DNA of 64,000 nt from Silene conica. Its lineage: Eukaryota; Streptophyta; Magnoliopsida; Caryophyllales; Caryophyllaceae. The stretch spans positions 19,290,501-19,354,500 of the forward strand of contig CM055317.2 in the NCBI GenBank assembly GCA_029255685.2. The letters are read 5' to 3'. The notes under the pieces were generated by a model. That model saw only the letters and a list, made by a program, of their open reading frames with translations. It ran no database searches and was not told the DNA's origin. Shown piece after piece: positions 57,801-64,000 of this stretch; within the stretch, counting starts at the first letter, position 1, and each line of letters starts with the position of its first letter. Both the position numbers and the translations under genes were made by a program.

Positions 57801-59257
57801 TTGATTGGTTAGCTGCTATGACTGCCGAGCCGTCTTTATATTGGGAGATTCGCCAGAGTTTGCCTTCAGATGCCGATTTCAAGAAGTTCGAGGCTAAGAT
57901 TTCGAGTGGTGTTGCACCTGAGTTGGTGATTGATGCTGATGGTTTCCTTAGGTTCCGTGGTAGGATGTATGTTCCTGATGTGCCAGATTTGAGGAAGAAG
58001 GTTCTTGATGAGGCTCATTTGTCACCGTACTCCGTTCATCCAGGAGGAGAGAAGATGCACAAGGATTTGAGGCTTATGTTTTGGTGGCCTGGTATGAAGA
58101 AGGAGATCTTGGATTATTTTAGTAGGTGCTTGACTTGTCAACAAGTCAAGATAGAGCATAGGAGACCTGGTGGTTTGCTACAGCCGCTTCCCGTTCCTCA
58201 GTGGAAGTGGGAGTGCATATCTATGGATTTTGTTACTGCTTTGCCTAAGACCGTGGGAGGCAAAGATGCGATTTGGGTTATTGTTGATCGTCTAACTAAG
58301 TGTGCCAGATTCGTGCCGATCAGAGAGACATGGGATATGGATCGTTTAGCTAGGGCTTATATTGTAGTCCGATATCATGGTGTCCCGAGGGAGATAGTTT
58401 CAGATCGTGATCCGAGATTTTGTTCCAGGTTCTGGAAGGCTTTGCAGGAGGCTATGGGTAGCCGTTTGTTGATGAGCACTGCTTTTCATGCCGCGACCGA
58501 TGGTCAGTCCGAGAGGACTATACAGACATTAGAGGATTTGCTCTGTGCTTGTGCCCTTGATTTTCAGAGTTCTTGGGAGCAGTGTTTGCCGTTGGTAGAG
58601 TTTTCTTACAACAACAGTTATCATGCGTCCATTGGTATGGCTCCGTACGAGGCTCTTTATGGTAGGAAGTGCCGTAGTCCGATTTGTTGGGACCAGGCCA
58701 GTGACGTTCGTGACCTAGGACCGGACCAGTTAGCTGTTACTATTGATCAGGTTCAGCTTATCAGAGGTAGGATGAAGGTCGCACAGGACCGGCAGAAATC
58801 CTATGCTGATGTCCGCCGTAGACCATTAGAGTTTGAGGTGGGAGACCGAGTCTTCTTGAGAGTTTCTCCGATGAAAGGTGTTAAGAGGTTTGGAGTTAAG
58901 GGCAAGTTGAGCCCTAAGTATATTGGACCTTTTGAGATCGTGAAGAGGATTGGTGCTGCTGTTTACCGTTTGGACTTGCCTCCTAGTTTGGGCAAGGTTC
59001 ATAGCGTTTTTCATGTTTCCCAGCTCCGCAGATACATTAGTGACCCGAGTCATGTTTTGCCTAGAGAGATCGAGAACCTAGAGCCGAGTCTTGCTTTTGA
59101 GGAGCGTCCAGTGAAGATCCTTGACCGACAGGAGAGGAAGCTTAGGAGCAAGGTGGTGCCCTTGGTGAAGATTTTGTGGCGTTGCGGCGAGGTCGAGGAG
59201 CAGACTTGGGAGACTGAGGCATCGATGCGTGCTGCGCATCCCTTCTTATTCGATTGA
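54827..59257 (+). CDS. Tekay chromovirus Gag-Pol polyprotein, 1,476 aa, intact
   Basis: Single frame without stops. Gag (about 30-250) has [14 protein letters not shown] and a [20 protein letters not shown] block. Two zinc knuckles follow: [14 protein letters not shown] (279-292) and [14 protein letters not shown] (299-312). Protease DTGAS starts at Asp369. Reverse transcriptase has [20 protein letters not shown] and FIDD at 702-705. RNase H has YCDAS with Asp851. Integrase has an [11 protein letters not shown]...CLTCQQ zinc region and catalytic Asp1134, Asp1193 and Glu1229 (35 residues between the last two). The C-terminal ~45 residues ([25 protein letters not shown]) are a chromodomain of the Tekay/Del type, which directs integration to heterochromatin. 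The first ATG after the primer site is used. All key residues are present. Confidence 0.97.
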   Translation: MVRPRAADNIVLQAIQHLLETQRQQAGNVPPPPPPGGETNRPGSFSWIASQMSRSHVRTYGGEADPVALTEWFREMEKSFTLYSVVREDRVRLAAHFLTLEADRWWALTGPTAILDPMFDWEAFKDRLEARFYPKELRSQRLKEFMDLKQGKMIVQEFTDKFNQLAHFASRFVRDEAERVYFYRGKLGPRIESMVRRDSTSFVEVYDDAIWAESSIRAIDAETRAATSSVTPHQRSVYQGKRPFVPSTSSPSSQKKRFERFSAPVARTTFHTDTASTVCRRCGKPLHPGFDCFKNAYKCYTCNGYGHRSFDCPEKDTVLGKAATAAAATRGGKPKGKIFVMTRVEAEAHPDIVAGIFSVLGAECLILFDTGASLSFISTQFADRLALESSLVEETSISLPSGDVFSCSSSHRDVPIIIGQATFPADLLRFPLEEFDIILGMDWLSRYHARFECRDQKICLRSSSGVRVSYRGTRPQRGVRVISSMKASHLLRKGCQAFLCVVTAAKPSLPKLGDVVIVREYPDVFPDDLPGIPPERDVEFTIELVPGTGPISKAPYRMAPPELKELKQQLEEMIEKGFIRPSASPWGAPVLFVKKKDGSMRLCIDYRELNRVTVKNRYPLPRIDDLFDQLRGASRFSKIDLRSGYHQIPVREADIAKTAFRTRYGHFEFVVMPFGLTNAPAIFMDQMNRTFSEYLDTCVVVFIDDILIYSKTAEEHAEHLRLILGILRRQKWFAKFSKCEFWLSKVAFLGHVISSEGVMVDPAKIEAVVDWESPKDVGEIRSFLGLAGYYRRFVEDFSRLARPMTQLLKKEAKFVWTDKCESSFQELKTRLTSAPVLALPEIGVDFDVYCDASMLGLGCVLMQSGKVIAYSSRQLRVHEVNYPTHDLELAAVVHALKMWRHYLIGSHCRIFTDHKSLKYIFTQKDLNMRQRRWLELVKDYDIELLYHEGKANVVADALSRKTSHSMSAMRVLPDELCSEFRKLRLEMVGSGFDWLAAMTAEPSLYWEIRQSLPSDADFKKFEAKISSGVAPELVIDADGFLRFRGRMYVPDVPDLRKKVLDEAHLSPYSVHPGGEKMHKDLRLMFWWPGMKKEILDYFSRCLTCQQVKIEHRRPGGLLQPLPVPQWKWECISMDFVTALPKTVGGKDAIWVIVDRLTKCARFVPIRETWDMDRLARAYIVVRYHGVPREIVSDRDPRFCSRFWKALQEAMGSRLLMSTAFHAATDGQSERTIQTLEDLLCACALDFQSSWEQCLPLVEFSYNNSYHASIGMAPYEALYGRKCRSPICWDQASDVRDLGPDQLAVTIDQVQLIRGRMKVAQDRQKSYADVRRRPLEFEVGDRVFLRVSPMKGVKRFGVKGKLSPKYIGPFEIVKRIGAAVYRLDLPPSLGKVHSVFHVSQLRRYISDPSHVLPREIENLEPSLAFEERPVKILDRQERKLRSKVVPLVKILWRCGEVEEQTWETEASMRAAHPFLFD

Positions 59258-59309
59258 GGTATAGTATATAGTTTTATATCCGTTCGAGTTTCGAGGACGA
59301 AACTTTTTG

Positions 59310-59322
59310 AAGTTGGGGTGAT
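59310..59322 (+). promoter_or_regulatory. Polypurine tract of Tekay element
   Basis: AAGTTGGGGTGAT directly before the 3' LTR, 52 bases after the Gag-Pol stop. Confidence 0.85.
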
Positions 59323-62042
59323 TGTAACATCCCGTATTTTCGTAAAATCCAATTTAATCGTTTTAAATTTATTTTACGTAATAAAATAGTATTTTAATAA
59401 TTTAATTCGGAAATTTTAATGAAATAAGTCAGATCCGTCTTAAAAACCTCAAGTCCTTAAGACGAATACAACTTGGCAAACATAAGGTCCGTCCTTAAAA
59501 ACCCGTTTGTGTTTTTCCAACCCGTTTCCATTGAACGGAAAGGACAACTCTTAAAACCCTCATAAACCCATATGTCGACATTTACTCATCTTCAAAAATA
59601 AGAACACTGACATTGTTTTCCTCACAAAACCTCCAAAAAACCTTCCTTTCTTTTGTGAAATTCTTCATCATCCGTTCTTCAAATCACAAAAGTGAAGGAC
59701 TTGACAACCCGGATGTTGATAGCTTCATACTCGAGGAAGATCTTTAGCCGGATAAGCTTAAGAGGTGACGATAATGAGAAACTCGGCCTATTTGTGAATA
59801 TTAGCACTTTTGTTGTTGATCTTGTCATGGTTTCTGATTTATGTTGAGTTGATGATTTATGGACTTAGTAACATGTATGGGATTGTTCTTATGTGAGAAA
59901 TTCATGCCCTTTGATGTTGAAACATGCTCATATGTTAATTTCAAGTTTTTCACATGTTCAGACGGATACATGAAATTTATCGTTTGAGGATTGTTGTTGG
60001 TGTTGTTCGCTGATAATTAGTAGTAGTGGGTGATTCATGATGTTGGGTAAACCCCAATTGTAGGAATTTTATGGTTTTGATGTCGAATTATGGAAGTTGG
60101 AATTGGCTGGAAAATGCGATTTTAGGCGTCAGGCTCTCTGAGCCGGTCGGCCGACCGGCCGCCGGTCGACCGGCTGAGAGCGCTTCTTGAGATTTTTGTG
60201 ACTTATGCGTGACTTTGAGACCATAGGAAATAGGTCTCCCAGCCGGCAGACCGGGCGCCTGCCAGCCGGCTGGGAGTGCGTTACTGTCGATTCGAGATTT
60301 CAAATGTTAGGAGGCTGAGTTCCCAGCCGGCCGACCGGCTGCCTGCCGACCGGCTGGGAGTTCGTGTATTGTTTCAGAAAAGAGAGAAAAGGCTGGGGTG
60401 GTCACCAGCCGGCCGACCGGCTGCCTGCCGACCGGCTGGGGACCCCTGTAGGCTATTTTGAGGATTTTGTAAATTGAGTGTAACTTTCAAACGGTTTATC
60501 GGTTTTACTTGAAACTTGTTTTGTGTACCTTTGACATGTATTTGAGGTCCCCGGAGGATGGGCAACATTATATTGGGTTCGGGAATAGGGTAAGGATAGA
60601 GACCCCCCGGTCGGGCAACCGAAAGGGAAACCGGCTCTCCCTCATCTTAGTTCTCGAGGTCGATCGAATGTTGATTAGAAGTTAAAAGTAGAACTATAGA
60701 GTAGTTCATAGACTTGAATGATGTTATTTTGATGCGTATTAAGTTATGCCTTAAGCTGGCCTCTGAACTTAATACGTGAGTTGTTTGTCGTGTATGGGAA
60801 CATGCGTTGAGTTTTCGCCTCTGAGTTTCATACATGTCTGTTTGTCGTGTCTGGGACATGCGTTGAGTTTTCGCCTCTGAGTCCAGACATGTATGTGTGA
60901 TCGCGTCAGGACATGCCTTAAGTTGGCCTCTGAGTCTGACGAGTAGAGCAACTGCACGACGGGGCAGTCAGGTTGTCATACCTTACCCGGAGTGCAGGTG
61001 TTTGGTGCTAGAACATGCGTTGAGTTTTCGCCTCTGAGTCTAGTATCTTGTGATGTGGTAGGGGAACATGCGTTGAGTTTTCGCCTCTGAGTTCCTTACT
61101 TGTGATAGTGAATTGAATGTTAGTCCATGCGTTGAGTTTTCGCCTCTGAGTCTAATGTTCGGTGATAGCCGGTCCATGCGTTGAGTTTTCGCCTCTGAGT
61201 CCTTGCTTGATATTGTGAACTTGGTATTTAGGTTATGCGTTAAGATGTCGCCTCTGAACCTTTATACTTGCTGAATTATTTAGTACCTAGGTTATGCGTT
61301 AAGATGTCGCCTCTGAACCTTTGTACTTGCTGTTTTATATCTGCTTGCCTTGATGATGGTACAGTGTCAGATATGCATAGTATGTTATTGTCGTTATGTG
61401 AGTTGTGGTTAAATCATCCAAGGCATTGGATGACTCTTAGTTCGGTTTCATAAATAATTGGATTGAAAGACCCCCCGACTGGGTAACCAGTAGGGAGACC
61501 GGCTCTCCTTCCTATTTGTTTATGAAGTTAGTTGAGAGCCGTGCAGAGTTTTCGCATGATAGCAAGAGATCAGATGATGAGTTGTTTATGCTTCACATGT
61601 TGTTATATGTTGGAGTATTCTGTATTGTTTTATATGTTACGTGTTGTCACAAAAGGTGGCTAGGAGAACTCTAGTCACTCCCCACTGATTGTGGCGTACA
61701 TGTTTTCATGTATGTAGGTACATGCTGGTTGGAGCAGGGGTTCACGAGAGCTAGCGAGCGATGATCCGTTCATCATGACTTACCTTATGTCGTTTAGCTG
61801 GACTCGTAGTTTGTTACATTTGTTTTGGTGCCGGTAGGGATGTTCCATCCCCGGCTGATGTATTTATTTTATGTTTCAGTTCGATACTTAGTACCGTTAC
61901 TTATCTATCTTGGTTTCAGTTTCAGTTTACGTTTTAGCGTAAGACTTCTCGCATATTGTTTTACCTTCTAAAAAGTTTAAATTCCGCTGCATTTTTGGTA
62001 CTTTTATGTGTTTATATTTCCGTTTTCGCGAGGGGTTTTACA
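59323..62042 (+). repeat. 3' LTR of Tekay element
   Basis: Same structure as the 5' LTR. Differences include A/G near 59443, an extra A near 60113, C/T in unit 2 of the array (GTTTCATAC) and T/G in unit 10, where this copy keeps the better-paired arm (CCTAGGTT). Confidence 0.95.
60735..61336 (+). repeat. Stem-loop array, 3' LTR copy
   Basis: Second copy of the array at 53352-53953, with two substitutions in arms: one weakens unit 2, one is the better-paired form of unit 10. Confidence 0.9.
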
Positions 62043-62047
62043 GGTTG

Positions 62048-63192
62048 ACACCCCTAGACTCCGGTGCATCTAATGACACTGACCACCACACTTGACATGA
62101 CCGTTCTAGCCCTCGAACTCAGTCACCAAAACACTACCTGCCCAGGCCCATTTTCCCGTAACTTCCAGCCCCTCAAACATATAAACCGACACCCAAACCA
62201 GCCCCTAACCGCACCCATGACGCCACCAGGCTCACCTCTGAGCCACGGTGGTTCCAGGGGTGAAGCCACTGACCTTCGACCCCACCAACCACCACGAAAC
62301 ATCCACCTGCAACGAGCACTATCACCATCCCCTGTTTTCCTTTAGTGACACTTACACTAACGAAACTTACCCCAACAACCCTACGACGCACTATTAACCA
62401 CCACGAGGACCACCACGCCGCTCTCTGCCTATCACACAACGAACATACTCTAACCCATATATAAAACATAATCAAAAGGCCAAACAAATTCAAACATTAA
62501 CAACCACTGCCCAGAAACTTTATACCGCAACCAGCCAACTAAAACACCCTACACGATGGTCATAGGTGGTCAAAGACAGCGTACAAAGGTCCACATACGA
62601 CTACAGCACATCCAAGATTAAGATTATGTGATTATTAGAACAGTACATATGATTATGTGATGGTGATTGCAACACGAAAAAGGACGCAGACAGAAGGAGG
62701 AAACAAGCCGTGATGAACATACCTTAATCACCGCGTAAACAAACCACCCTAGGCTGCTCTAACCCACCGTGTGAACCGCTCCTATACTCTTTGTTGTGTC
62801 GGCAGTAGGTGGGTGGTGACAGATTGTTGATTAGGGTTATTTTTAGGTTAGGGGTGGGAAATGAAAATGTGACGGCAGAGAGGGCTTTTCGTGTTTGTGT
62901 GTTTGTGTTATATGTGTTTGTGTGTTTGTGACGAGGTGTGGGTTGCTTCAAAGGTAACCCACATATCGAGGCCCAAAACGAAAGTGTACCAAGATCCCGA
63001 GTTCAACTCCCACCAACAACATATAAAAAATATCAAAACTATATCCGTTATGCGATAACCTAATTATTGAATATACCCACACGATAACAAAACACACTTA
63101 TTCGATAATTAATTATCGTATAGTAACTGTTAATACGTCCAAATAAATATTAAATAGAATAGAATAAAATATAATAAATAGGGAGTATTACA
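62048..63192 (-). mobile_element. Chromovirus-type LTR (minus), right part
   Basis: Continues the LTR after the Tekay insertion; on the minus strand it starts TGTAATACTCCCTATTTATT at 63192. Immediately outside lies a polypurine tract (minus AAGGAGGAAAGAC). Confidence 0.75.
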
Positions 63193-64000
63193 GTCTTTCC
63201 TCCTTAAAATGAACTTCGTCCCGAAGTTCACTATCCATGGTCAACAAACTGGTCGCTAGGCACGTAGCAAACACAAGGTGTGACCTCATATACATTAGAA
63301 ACACGACATGTCACATTCTACCCTCGTTAAGAAAACTTTGTCCCCAAAGTTTAACGTACCACTGGATACTTCGCGAAACACAATAAAATGCATAACATAA
63401 GTAATCAAAATTATCAAGTATATTTAAACAATCACGACATACTACTTAGCCCTGTCATAACAACTAGTCATATCATAAATCATTAAGATTTTACAATCAT
63501 ATCCTCATACAAACATGGTTACGTCCCCGTAACCCCATAAACATTCTAACACAGTACTCCATCTTACTCATTACTTTATCTCATAAAATCTAACTCCAAG
63601 TAACCAAGTATCGCACTCATCGTCGCATCTAAGACCAAAGACAAGGGGTGAGTGAACTGGCAAAATAAAACCGCAATTCAAACTTCCATCTCAATATCGA
63701 TCTCAAATTCCGAATATAACTCAATAACCAAGGTCACACTGGACCTTAACACAATATGGCACAACGGCCTAATAACTCATAACTTAACGCCAGTAACAAT
63801 TCTCATCTCAATTCCAATATCAATATTGTCAGTTATTCCATTAAAGGATCTGATCAACACTTAGAGAACAAAACGCTAGGCTACTCACCCACGTGTCAAG
63901 GTCAAAGAATGCAACGACTCTATATAACACTGAACTGCAATCTCACTCTCAATACAAAACAGCCAGGGTCTTTGTTGACTCACGAGCAACTCTATCCCCT
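63193..64000 (-). other. 3' internal region of the minus-strand chromovirus
   Basis: On the minus strand GAACTTCGGGACGAAGTTCA and a polypurine AAGGAGGAAAGAC precede the LTR, the usual end of chromovirus pol plus PPT. A second like phrase (AACTTTGGGGACAAAGTTTT, then GAGGGTAGAATGTGACATG) lies at about 63310-63360, so a fused second element end is possible. No protein domain is readable in the remaining 640 bases; the element runs off the window. Confidence 0.5.

Larger units (their letters stand above)
51941..62042 (+). mobile_element. Intact young Tekay chromovirus, 10,102 bp
   Basis: LTRs 51941-54659 (2,719 bp) and 59323-62042 (2,720 bp) differ by eight substitutions and one indel by eye (about 0.3%). 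GGTTG is duplicated at 51936-51940 and 62043-62047. Primer site 54662-54673, polypurine tract 59310-59322, and one uninterrupted 1,476-residue Gag-Pol frame are present. Every part needed for transposition appears to be there, so it could be an autonomous element. It is inserted in an LTR of another chromovirus-type element on the opposite strand. Confidence 0.96.

Noticed and set aside
62064..62345. 93-codon Pro/His-rich frame
   Set aside because: Lies within the chromovirus LTR, low-complexity C-rich text without family.

Overview
The window looks like repeat-dense nuclear DNA of a large-genome flowering plant, most likely a eudicot. The evidence is AT-rich sequence, exon-like fragments with GT/AG borders, and a very high load of plant transposon families (Tekay chromovirus, Athila-like Ty3/gypsy, Ty1/copia, CACTA, PIF/Harbinger, hAT, Stowaway, SINE, Helitron). 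A Caryophyllales origin is a guess only. I see no complete host gene, tRNA, rRNA or CRISPR array. Host-gene traces are short and broken: a poly(A)-binding-protein RRM piece (1531-1661), a glycine decarboxylase P-protein piece (2442-2717), an unnamed exon-like piece with a frameshift (3915-4074) and an unnamed reading frame with one stop (10041-10562).

Left third (1-26 kb): LINE-like zinc-knuckle remnant; antisense copia RT remnant (4383-5095); a clean 1,480-bp CACTA element with GTA target duplication (5490-6969); tandem duplications; a Helitron end (about 11211); an antisense MULE-like/Helitron-helicase chimera (11885-12495); a 2,392-bp solo LTR with TGTAG duplication (13092-15483); an antisense copia LTR carrying a foldback element inside a long (TA)n tract (16052-18320); LTR pieces (18975-20448); a decayed but readable PIF/Harbinger element (21230-23610); and a Stowaway MITE and a SINE with perfect target duplications.

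Middle (26-48.3 kb): a degenerate repeat array has been cut up by later insertions: a solo LTR (26897-28115, TSD GACGT), a hAT element (28988-29609, TSD GTGAGAAG) and a decayed copia element (31008-47335, TSD GTATA). The copia 3' LTR is split by a young 8.1-kb Athila-like element (38352-46449, TSD ATTGG). That element has one intact gag-protease frame but no polymerase, and it carries about 26 copies of a GGTCGACCGACC-type palindromic motif in its LTRs, coding frame and 3' region.

Right part (48.3-64 kb): Helitron ends, a 103-bp tandem repeat, and a chromovirus-type LTR on the minus strand (50634-63192). The LTR is split by a very young, apparently intact Tekay chromovirus (51941-62042, TSD GGTTG, 1,476-residue Gag-Pol with chromodomain).

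The most striking signal is inside the Tekay LTRs. About ten tandem units each have a near-constant core (ATGCG...CGCCTCTGA) flanked by arms whose sequence changes from unit to unit while mostly staying complementary within the unit. The core also shows a compensated change (GCC/GGC versus GCG/CGC). A related module is present in the 13-15 kb solo LTR. This is the best candidate here for an undescribed system. Its function is unknown.
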